DNA of 64,000 nt from Rhodopseudomonas sp. P2A-2r (GTDB lineage: Bacteria > Pseudomonadota > Alphaproteobacteria > Rhizobiales > Xanthobacteraceae): the NCBI RefSeq assembly GCF_026015985.1, contig NZ_CP110389.1, positions 806,001-870,000 of the forward strand, in the 5' to 3' direction. The first letter of the stretch is position 1; each line of letters starts with the position of its first letter. The notes under the pieces are model-generated. The model was given only the letters and a program-made list of their open reading frames with translations. It was not told the DNA's origin and did not search any database. A program made the position numbers and the translations under genes. Shown piece after piece: positions 57,309 through 64,000 of this stretch.

Positions 57309-58736
57309 TCAGAGGCCGGCGGGCCGCGGCTGCAGCGGCGGGTTGACCTCCGGCGGGATCGGGCAGACGTAAGGCACCTTGGACGTCCGTTCGCGGATAT
57401 CGGCCTGGGCGCGGTCGATCAGCGTCGGGTCGGTCAGCGCTTCGATACCGGTCGCCGCCATGATCTTCGCTGCATGAACCATGCCTTTATGCGCCGCCGG
57501 CGACTTGCCCTGCGCGACGATCTGCCAGGAATGGCCGGGTGTGCCGATCGCGTGGGTGGCGACGCGGGCTTCCACCGTGGGTACCACCCAGCTCACATCG
57601 GCGACGTCGGTTGAGCCGATCATCGGCTCGCCGCGGGAGTCGAACGGCACGACGAAATCGCACAGCGGCGTATCCTTGCGGACAGGCACGCCGACGCGCA
57701 GGTAGTCGCTCTCGATGTCCTCGTCGGACAGCGTCTTCTGGATCTCGGCGGCAAACGCTCTGTCGGCAGCGTCGAACGGCACCGGCCCGAGTCGTTCCAT
57801 CGCGTCGTGCATGGCCAGTTCGAGCGGCGTGTTGCCGAGCTTGTTGGAGACCGCGCTGATGACGGTCATCTTCATTGTGGTCCCGGTCATCAGCGCGGCG
57901 CCTTCGGCGACCTTGATCACCCGTTCGTTGAGCGCGAACATGCCGGGCAGATCGCGCGAGCGCACGGCGTAGCGCACCTTGGCGGAGGCCTGCACCACGT
58001 TGGGCGCGATGCCGCCGGAATCCAGCATCGCATAATGGATGCGGGCATCCGCGGGCATGTGCTCACGCATGTAATTGGTGCCGACATTCATCAGTTCGAC
58101 CGCGTCGAGGGCGGAGCGGCCGAGATGAGGTGCTGCCGCGGCGTGGCTGGCGCGGCCAGTGAACTGGAAGTCCATGCGGGTGTTGGCCAGCGACAACGCT
58201 TCATCGACCCGTGAAATGGAGGCCGGGTGCCACGTGATCGCGATATCGACGCCGTCGAATTCGCCGGCCCGCACCATGAATGATTTTGCCGCGCCGCCTT
58301 CTTCTGCGGGACAGCCGTAATAGCGCACGCGGCCTTTGGTGCCCGTGGCGGCGAGCCAGTCCTTGATCGCGGTGGCCGCAAGCATCGCCGCAGAGCCAAG
58401 GAGATTGTGACCGCAGCCATGGCCGTGACCGCCGGGCACCACCTCCTTGTGCTCGGCAATGCCGGCGACCTGGCTGAGGCCGGGCAGGGCGTCGTATTCG
58501 CCGAGGATGGCGATGACCGGTCCGCCTTCGCCCCACTCGCCCAAGACGGCGGTGGGGATGCCCGCGAGATTTTCCTTTACCCGAAAACCGAGACCTTTCA
58601 GCATCTCGGCGTGCTCGGACACCGAACGATATTCGGTGTAGGCGATCTCCGGCATACCCCAGATGCGGTCCGCAAGCGCCTCGAATTCTGGCCGGTGGTT
58701 GTCGACAAGCTGCCAGATCTGATCGGAATTCTGCAT
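57309..58736 (-). CDS. M20-family amidohydrolase, AbgB-like (p-aminobenzoyl-glutamate hydrolase type)
   Basis: 475 aa. The similarity to E. coli AbgB extends to the ends: PVIAILGEYDALPGLSQVAG, GGHGHGCGHNLLGSAAMLAA (metal ligands), YYGCPAEEGGAAKSFMVRAG, HLGRSALDAVELMNVGTNYM, TDVADVSWVVPT, AIGTPGHSWQIVAQGKSPAA, and a final YVCPIPPEVNP. Such enzymes cleave amides of aromatic or acyl amines with amino acids in the cytosol. No AbgA partner is present; instead it leads the operon with the Dpp-type importer. Substrate probably an N-acyl or N-aryl amino acid or dipeptide (inference). Confidence 0.9.
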   Translation of the reverse strand: MQNSDQIWQLVDNHRPEFEALADRIWGMPEIAYTEYRSVSEHAEMLKGLGFRVKENLAGIPTAVLGEWGEGGPVIAILGEYDALPGLSQVAGIAEHKEVVPGGHGHGCGHNLLGSAAMLAATAIKDWLAATGTKGRVRYYGCPAEEGGAAKSFMVRAGEFDGVDIAITWHPASISRVDEALSLANTRMDFQFTGRASHAAAAPHLGRSALDAVELMNVGTNYMREHMPADARIHYAMLDSGGIAPNVVQASAKVRYAVRSRDLPGMFALNERVIKVAEGAALMTGTTMKMTVISAVSNKLGNTPLELAMHDAMERLGPVPFDAADRAFAAEIQKTLSDEDIESDYLRVGVPVRKDTPLCDFVVPFDSRGEPMIGSTDVADVSWVVPTVEARVATHAIGTPGHSWQIVAQGKSPAAHKGMVHAAKIMAATGIEALTDPTLIDRAQADIRERTSKVPYVCPIPPEVNPPLQPRPAGL

Positions 58737-59416
58737 GGGTTCTCGTTCTCTTTGGTGGGGTGGCGGCGGAGCAGGCAGCGCGCTGGATCAGACAGCAAAG
58801 TCGCTGCCGACGGCCGTCGCGCCATGTCCGGTGAAGAATAAGCAGCGTTGACCCGGAGGGACCAGCGCATTGTCGGTTCGATTCTATGCGAGGTCGGAAT
58901 AGTTTGCAGCGGCTGCGCGGTTACGGGATTGAGCCAACGAGATGTCGCATTGCGTATGCATCGCCCATTGTGGTCGCCGGGGATCCCGAAGATTGCACAA
59001 CAGCCAATGCGGATAGTCGCAAGGTCTAATGTGCCGCTCTTCGCATTTTGGTTGGGGCTTCGATCGCTTGGCGTTGTCCCGTCTGGCCGCCTGGACCTTT
59101 TCTACGATAGGGCGAACGTGCATGCGGCCGCTCCTGACGCAAAGCGGTCAATGTGGCTTGAAGACATTCGTCTGTCAGCCTAGTCACACCGCCCCCGCCG
59201 ATCTCGATGAATTCTTCCACGATCTTCTACGATCTGCCGTAGAGGTGACCAGCGACTGCAAGTCGCTGCGCACCCAGCCTGATGTCATTCGGTGTATAAG
59301 CGCCGGGCTCGTTACGCCGCATGCGTTGCCGATCAAGCCGCAATTAAGAAAGCAAAACCATCGACGCTTTGCGCTGTGATACCGAAGATGGCGATCCACC
59401 CTTGAGGCGGTGTGGC
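58737..59416. other. 680-bp gap between the hydrolase operon and the flagellar genes
   Basis: No supported gene on either strand: frames up to 116 codons exist but lack start signals and known motifs. It must contain the promoter of the eight-gene operon, just upstream of 58736, but no clear -35/-10 pair or operator could be picked out. Confidence 0.4.
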
Positions 59417-60328
59417 TTAATGCAGGTAGCTCGCCAGGTTCAGGCTCTGCACCTTGGAAATCGCCCCATAGGACGCCGTCAATTGCGCCTGGTAGGTCGA
59501 TAGGGATGCTGTCACCGCCGCGACGTCGACGTCTGTGAGGCTGCTGCCCAGGGTCTTGGCGTAGGACTGGAACTCTGTCTGCGCATCGCTGGCCTTCTCG
59601 ATCGACGACGCGGCGTTCGATATTTTAGTTTGCACCACCCCCAACGCGCTGATCGAACTGGTGGACAGGTTCAGCGCCTCGTTCAGCGTCGCCGTGTTCA
59701 GCGGCGAATTGTTCGCCACCAGGTTCATCGCCCGCATGATCTGTTCGAAAGCGGTGTTGTCGGCCGTCACCCCGTAGGACACGACCTGGCTGTCGGAGAC
59801 CCGCACTGCCGCGACCGCGCTGTCGCCCTGATAGTAGCTGGTGTCTGTCGTCGATGGCGAAGTGGCCGCCGGATAGGTGGTGCTGGCGATGTCGACCGGT
59901 GCTTGTTCGGTGCGCGAGCCGCCGAACAGATAGCTGCCGCTATATTGGGTGTTGAGCAGCGAAGTCATCGCCGAAAGCATGTCCTGCGCCGACTGGGTCA
60001 CGCTGGCGGCATCGGTGCTGGCCGCATTGGTCGCGGCGGTAAGCAGGGTGCGGAACTGGGTCGTCAGGTCGGCAATCGAGTTGACCGCCGAATACATCAC
60101 CTGGACCTTGCTGTCAGTCTGGGTGGCGGCATCGATATAGGATTGCGAACGTGTGACCGAGACCTGCAGGTTGAGCACCTGCTGGGTCTTGGCGCCCAGC
60201 CCGCCGAAGTCGGACGACACGACACCGGAGGCTTCCTGCATCTGCTGATCGGCCATGGTGCTCTGGGTCTTCAGGGCGGCAGCGATCATCTGCTGGCTGA
60301 TGGCGAAGGTGGCGACGCGCATGGCCAT
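59417..60328 (-). CDS. flgL: Flagellar hook-associated protein 3 (FlgL)
   Basis: 303 aa. N-terminal flagellin-like helix RVATFAISQQMIAAALKTQS and C-terminal helix VTASLSTYQAQLTASYGAIS, ending KVQSLNLASYLH, form the D0/D1 coiled-coil core; the middle has the junction motif GSYLFGGSRTEQAPVD. It joins the hook to the filament with FlgK. Last gene of the minus-strand flagellar run in the window, 11 bp after flgK. Confidence 0.93.
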   Translation of the reverse strand: MAMRVATFAISQQMIAAALKTQSTMADQQMQEASGVVSSDFGGLGAKTQQVLNLQVSVTRSQSYIDAATQTDSKVQVMYSAVNSIADLTTQFRTLLTAATNAASTDAASVTQSAQDMLSAMTSLLNTQYSGSYLFGGSRTEQAPVDIASTTYPAATSPSTTDTSYYQGDSAVAAVRVSDSQVVSYGVTADNTAFEQIMRAMNLVANNSPLNTATLNEALNLSTSSISALGVVQTKISNAASSIEKASDAQTEFQSYAKTLGSSLTDVDVAAVTASLSTYQAQLTASYGAISKVQSLNLASYLH

Positions 60329-60339
60329 GGTGAAGGTTC

Positions 60340-62109
60340 CTAGGTGCTCTGGATGGCGGTCATCAGCGCCGTAAACATCGCGTTGATCGACTGGATCAGT
60401 TGCGATGCGGCGGAATACTGGTTCTGCAGCGTGCTGATGGCCGCTGTCTCCTCGTCGAGATTGACTCCGGATTGCGACGACATCGCGCTGCTGAACGTCG
60501 ACAGGGTGGTTTGCTTGGCGGTCTCGGTGGTGGTGGCCGCCGCGGCCTTGCTGGCGACGTTGGAAACGATGTTGGCGGCGTAATCGGCGAAGGATCCGGT
60601 GCTGGCGCCGAGACCGCCGGTGGCGCTGAAGCTGGTCTTGTCAGTGAGCGCCGCGTACAGCGCGTTGACGACGGTGGTCGAGCCGGCGCTGAGCACCTGC
60701 TTTCCAGCGGTCAACGTCGCCGAGGAGTCCAATGTGGCGACCTGCAGCAGCCCTGAATTGTTCAGGATGTCGCTGCGCACCGCGATATTCGATGCGCCGG
60801 TCCCGGTGACCAGATCGTTGAGGCCGAGATAGTCCGACAGCCCCACGGCTGGGCTTCCGACCGCGCTGGTCATCTCGTTGATCGAGACGCCGTTGCTGCT
60901 GCTGGTCGTGGCCACGACCAGATGGCCGCTCGAATCGATCGATGCGCTCAGTCCGGAGATGCCGTTGATGGCTGTGACGAGGTCGCCGACCGTCGAGATG
61001 GTCGACAGGGCGATGTCGCCATAGGAGACAAGTTTGCCGGTCGAGTCGGCGGCCGCGATCCGCACCGTGCCGGTGGCGGACAGCGCGGTGCTGGAGGTGA
61101 CCGCCGTGGTGCCGGTCAGCGTCGCCGGCGGCGGCACCGAGGTGCCGGAATTGGACACTGCGTTCAGCCCTGCGGTCAGCGTGTTGGCCAGCTGGTCCAG
61201 CTGCGCCTGTGCCGCCGGCAGGGTGGAGTCGCGCAGGGTGATCAGTGCGCCGATGTCGCCCGAGGTGATCGACGAGGTGACGTCGACGCCGTTGACGCTG
61301 ATGCCGCTCAGCCCCGAGGTTGCGCCTGCCGTGTAGGTCGAGGCCGCGGTCACCGAGGATGCCGCCGTGAAGCTCAGCGTGTGCGCGGTGCTGTCGACCA
61401 GCGCCTGACCGGAACTGGTGAACACCTGCATGTCGCCCGAAGACGAAATGTAGTAGTTCACGTTCATCTTGGAGGCGACGTTCTGCAGCGCGGTGTTGCG
61501 CTGGTCCTCCAGGTCGCCGGTAGACTGTCCGGTCGCTGCAGCCTGCTTGATCTGGATGTTGAGGCTGGCGATGGCCTTCAGCTGGGTGTTGACGTCGCTG
61601 ACATCCGTCGAAATTTCGGTGTCCGCATTGCTGCGCAGGGTCTGGATGCCGCTCGACGTGTCGCGCAGTTGCGATGCCACATCGTCGAGCGCGCTGACCG
61701 TGTTGGCCTGCAGCGCCGCACTGCTGGTGGTGGCGGACAGCGAAGAGATCGCCGTCTCCAGCGCCGCCAGCGTATTGGCGAGTGAGGTCCCGGTGCTGTC
61801 CTTCCCGGTGTTGGTGCTGCCGTACAGTGCCTGCAGCCGGTCGAGGTAGTCGCTGTTGGTGCTGGCGCTGCCCAGCTCGGAGGTCGCGGATACCAGCGAT
61901 TTCATCAGCAGCTTGTCGACATTGCTGGTGATCGCGGTGATGGTGGTGCCGGTTCCGACGCCGCCGCTCACCAGTGCCGCCTGGGTGGCGGACTTGACGG
62001 TGTAACCCGTGGTGTCCGCATTGGCGATATTGGCGGACGCGACGCTGATCTGGACCTGCGTCGCCATCAGGCTGCTGACGGCAATACTGCGCGCGACGTC
62101 GAGTGACAC
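60340..62109 (-). CDS. flgK: Flagellar hook-associated protein 1 (FlgK)
   Basis: 589 aa. Starts MSLDVARSIAVSSLMATQVQ with the rod/hook family ASANIANADTTGYTVKSAT motif. The C-terminal D0 helix is NLDEETAAISTLQNQYSAAS followed by QLIQSINAMFTALMTAI, diagnostic of FlgK. The middle is a Ser/Thr/Ala-rich, low-complexity region, as usual for exported flagellar axial proteins (no Cys). It lies between the FlgN-like gene and flgL. Confidence 0.94.
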   Translation of the reverse strand: MSLDVARSIAVSSLMATQVQISVASANIANADTTGYTVKSATQAALVSGGVGTGTTITAITSNVDKLLMKSLVSATSELGSASTNSDYLDRLQALYGSTNTGKDSTGTSLANTLAALETAISSLSATTSSAALQANTVSALDDVASQLRDTSSGIQTLRSNADTEISTDVSDVNTQLKAIASLNIQIKQAAATGQSTGDLEDQRNTALQNVASKMNVNYYISSSGDMQVFTSSGQALVDSTAHTLSFTAASSVTAASTYTAGATSGLSGISVNGVDVTSSITSGDIGALITLRDSTLPAAQAQLDQLANTLTAGLNAVSNSGTSVPPPATLTGTTAVTSSTALSATGTVRIAAADSTGKLVSYGDIALSTISTVGDLVTAINGISGLSASIDSSGHLVVATTSSSNGVSINEMTSAVGSPAVGLSDYLGLNDLVTGTGASNIAVRSDILNNSGLLQVATLDSSATLTAGKQVLSAGSTTVVNALYAALTDKTSFSATGGLGASTGSFADYAANIVSNVASKAAAATTTETAKQTTLSTFSSAMSSQSGVNLDEETAAISTLQNQYSAASQLIQSINAMFTALMTAIQST

Positions 62110-62132
62110 GGTGGCCTCGATGCAGTTGGGGG

Positions 62133-62588
62133 TTAGGCGCTCAACCCGCGCGCATAGGAGGCGGCGCTGCCGTTGATCCGGCCGCTGGCGCCGTATGGCG
62201 AGTTGTCGGAAATCTGCGCGCGGATCGCGTTCATCACCGCGTCGATGCGGCGCTGGCTGGCCTCGATGGCGGCGCGCAGGCGGGTCATGTTCTCATCCGT
62301 CGAGACGCGCAACCGGTCGATGCGTCCCAGCACCTTCTGCTGCAGCGGCCGGTTCGGCGTGTGCAGCAGGTTCTTCATGGACACCTCCTTGACCCACATT
62401 TCGAACAGGTCGGCCAGTTCGAGCTTGCGCGCCGTGTGCTGCGATTGCGAGGCGGGCAGGCCCATGGCCAGCGCGATGTTCTCCTCGGTCACCACATCGA
62501 TCAGGGCGTCGATCAGCTCGATCAGGTCCTCGATGCGCCTGCCGTCGGTGGTGGCGACCGCGTGGCGCGGAGAGTTGTTGTTGATCAT
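62133..62588 (-). CDS. FlgN-like flagellar export chaperone
   Basis: 151 aa from ATG 62588 (MINNNSPRHAVATTDGRRIE). Largely helical and charged: DLIELIDALIDVVTEENIAL, LELADLFEMWVKEV and RPLQQKVLGRIDRLRVSTDE, consistent with the FlgN coiled-coil fold, and position directly in front of flgK fits the chaperone of FlgK/FlgL. Family assignment rests on context and predicted fold rather than on a diagnostic motif. Confidence 0.65.
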   Translation of the reverse strand: MINNNSPRHAVATTDGRRIEDLIELIDALIDVVTEENIALAMGLPASQSQHTARKLELADLFEMWVKEVSMKNLLHTPNRPLQQKVLGRIDRLRVSTDENMTRLRAAIEASQRRIDAVMNAIRAQISDNSPYGASGRINGSAASYARGLSA

Positions 62589-62593
62589 GGTAG

Positions 62594-62866
62594 TCACTCC
62601 GTTGGTTGTTTGTGAGGCGCAAGCGGCAGGCCGCGCGCGAGGGATCCGGTGCGGGCATAGGCGTTGATCGCCACGGTGCGGGCGCCCGCATCTTTCATCT
62701 GCTGCGCCAGTAAGGCGCAACGTTGAGCCAGTTCGGCGCGCACCGCACGGATGTCGTTCTCCAGCGCCAGCAGGTTGCGCCGGTCGCGCTTCTGGACGGT
62801 CCTGGCGGTCGCGACCAGGCGGCGCAGCCGGCCGAACAGCACGTCGTCGTTTCCGCCGTCGCTCAT
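62594..62866 (-). CDS. Small coiled-coil protein in the flagellar cluster, 90 aa
   Basis: MSDGGNDDVLFGRLRRLVAT, then a heptad-like helix (QKRDRRNLLALENDIRAVRA, ELAQRCALLAQQMKDA). No membrane segment or signal peptide. It starts 2 bp after flgE and ends 5 bp before the FlgN-like gene, so it is certainly part of this operon. It may be a FliJ-like or second export chaperone; I do not recognise a named family. Confidence 0.6.
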   Translation of the reverse strand: MSDGGNDDVLFGRLRRLVATARTVQKRDRRNLLALENDIRAVRAELAQRCALLAQQMKDAGARTVAINAYARTGSLARGLPLAPHKQPTE

Positions 62867-62868
62867 GG

Positions 62869-64000
62869 TTACCTCATGCTCGAGATCAGCGTGTCGAACA
62901 TCTTGTTCACCGCCGTGATCACCTGAGATGCCGCCGAATAGGCCTGCTGCGCCGAGATCATGCTGCTGAATTCGGTGTTGGTATCGGTTGTGCTGGATTC
63001 CAGCTCGCTGCCATAGATCTTGCCGGCAGCGCCGGTGCCGGAGGCCTGCAGCGTGGCATTGCCAGACGCCGCATTCGCCTTGTACAGCCCGTTGCTGTCG
63101 GCGGTCAGCTGATCCTGCGCCGTAAAGGTGGCTACCGGCACCTTGTAGATCGTGATGGTCTTGCCGTTGGAGTAGGTGGCATTGACGTTGCCGTTGTCGC
63201 CGACCGCGACGCTGCTCAGCTTGCCGTAGGCGAGGCCGTCGGATTCGCTGGTCAGACTTGCCGTGGGGGTGGTTTCGCCGGAAGTGTACTGGGTCAGCCC
63301 GTTGGTGCCGCCGACAGTGCCGAGATTCAGCGTGATCGTGCTGTCCGCCGCGCCGTCGGTCCAGCCGGTCACGTTCACCACAGGCGGACTGGGCGTCGTG
63401 CTCGCCAACGAGCCGTCGGTGTTGAAGGTGACGGTGACCGTTCCGCTGGTTGTTCCGGTGCCGGTGGTGGAGTCCGACGACGAGGTCGGGTTGGCGAAGC
63501 TGCCGCTCCAGGTGTTGGTGCCGGTCTTGGTCCAGGTTGCCTGGATCGACTGCGCGGTGCCGAGCGAGTCGTACACGGAAATCGAATTGGTGAAGGTCGC
63601 GTTGGTGGCCGCATCCGCCGGCAGGTTGCCTTTCACGGCGGTTGCGGCGGTGGCGCTGCCGCTGGTCGCTGCGATGCTGGTATCGATCGGCACAAGGTTG
63701 TCGCTGCTGGCATTGCCGACGACCTTGCCGTCGGCGTCGGTGCGCCAGCCCATCAGATAGGCGCCGCTGGCGTTGGTCAGATAGCCGCTGCTGTCGACCG
63801 AGAACGCGCCGTTCCGCGTATATTCCGTGGAGCCGCCGGTCAGCGAGGTGGTGACCGCGAAGAAGCCGTTGCCCTGGATGCCCATGTCGGTGGCAGAGGT
63901 GGTGGTGGTCAGCAGGCCTTGCGTCGAGATGTTCGACGACGACAGCGTGTTGACGCCGCCGGACGCGTAGCTCTTGCTGCCCGACGAACTGGAGACCAGC
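62869..64000 (-). CDS. flgE: Flagellar hook protein FlgE, C-terminal part (5' end beyond the window)
   Basis: 377 residues seen, open to the window edge. The order is typical: NISTQGLLTTTTSATDMGIQ, GNGFFAVTT (hook/rod GNGFF motif), SGYLTNASGAYLMGWRTDAD, a Thr/Ser/Gly-rich D1/D2 domain with YDSLGTAQSIQATWTKTGTN, and the C-terminal AYSAASQVITAVNKMFDTLI. It polymerises into the universal joint of the flagellum. About 30 N-terminal residues or more lie outside. Confidence 0.93.
   Translation of the reverse strand, partial: LVSSSSGSKSYASGGVNTLSSSNISTQGLLTTTTSATDMGIQGNGFFAVTTSLTGGSTEYTRNGAFSVDSSGYLTNASGAYLMGWRTDADGKVVGNASSDNLVPIDTSIAATSGSATAATAVKGNLPADAATNATFTNSISVYDSLGTAQSIQATWTKTGTNTWSGSFANPTSSSDSTTGTGTTSGTVTVTFNTDGSLASTTPSPPVVNVTGWTDGAADSTITLNLGTVGGTNGLTQYTSGETTPTASLTSESDGLAYGKLSSVAVGDNGNVNATYSNGKTITIYKVPVATFTAQDQLTADSNGLYKANAASGNATLQASGTGAAGKIYGSELESSTTDTNTEFSSMISAQQAYSAASQVITAVNKMFDTLISSMR

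Noticed and set aside
55390..57372. 660-codon open frame on plus across the dppA/dppB-like genes
   Set aside because: The opposite strand encodes a recognisable binding protein and permease; the plus frame is His/Leu/Gly-rich shadow sequence.
58848..59379. Overlapping plus-strand frames of 111 and 116 codons before flgL
   Set aside because: No RBS, no motif and biased composition; treated as non-coding.

Overview
The window reads as a chromosomal segment of a GC-rich alphaproteobacterium of the Bradyrhizobium / Rhodopseudomonas / Afipia group (Nitrobacteraceae). This rests on protein similarity recalled from memory, not on a database search. Supporting marks are the aerobic benzoyl-CoA (box) genes, the rplU-rpmA-...-obgE-proB order, FNR/FixK-type boxes, the IS66 elements and the flgE-flgN-like-flgK-flgL order.

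Layout. 1-8.1 kb: end of boxC, then boxB and boxA (aerobic benzoyl-CoA epoxidation and ring opening), a LysR regulator divergent from a tripartite-tricarboxylate (Bug) binding protein, a branched-chain-type binding protein and a muconate cycloisomerase: an aromatic uptake and catabolism block. 8.3-13.5 kb: core block on the minus strand (rplU, rpmA, a GNAT gene, a 59-aa gene, obgE, proB) with a DMT exporter on plus. 13.9-20.7 kb: TetR regulator divergent from a complete RND efflux operon (adaptor, pump, outer-membrane factor). 20.7-22.2 kb: ROK-family protein and tRNA-Ser(CGA).

22.2-about 45.8 kb is an accessory region: IS21-like end repeats abutting a beheaded AI-2E transporter, two PRC-barrel proteins, a truncated IS66 element, a truncated LOG gene, a run of small stress-type genes (25-aa membrane peptide, CsbD, LTXXQ/Spy-like, secreted 83-aa protein), an MgtA-type P-ATPase, an SbmA-like ABC transporter, an HWE kinase with a response regulator, an intact IS66 nested in an older IS66 remnant with an 8-bp target duplication, a HisKA_2 kinase with an in-frame stop, a ModA-like binding protein, an IS5-family transposase and a cupin. 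Five palindromes matching TTGAY-N4-RTCAA (FNR/FixK class) lie here, mostly just upstream of these genes, and I saw none elsewhere. katG follows.

48.5-58.7 kb: a LysR gene converges on an eight-gene minus-strand operon: AbgB-like M20 hydrolase, a complete Dpp/Opp-type ABC importer, a serine beta-lactamase-fold hydrolase and an MmgE/PrpD protein. It looks like an uptake-and-cleave pathway for an amide- or peptide-like compound. 59.4-64 kb: flagellar hook genes flgL, flgK, an FlgN-like chaperone, a small coiled-coil protein and the 3' part of flgE.

At least eleven single-base frame disruptions occur, most as one missing base in a G or C run (acrB-like pump, mgtA, ROK, GNAT, dppA/dppB-like and others). 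This pattern suggests base-calling error more than true gene decay, so genes marked frameshifted may be intact in the organism.
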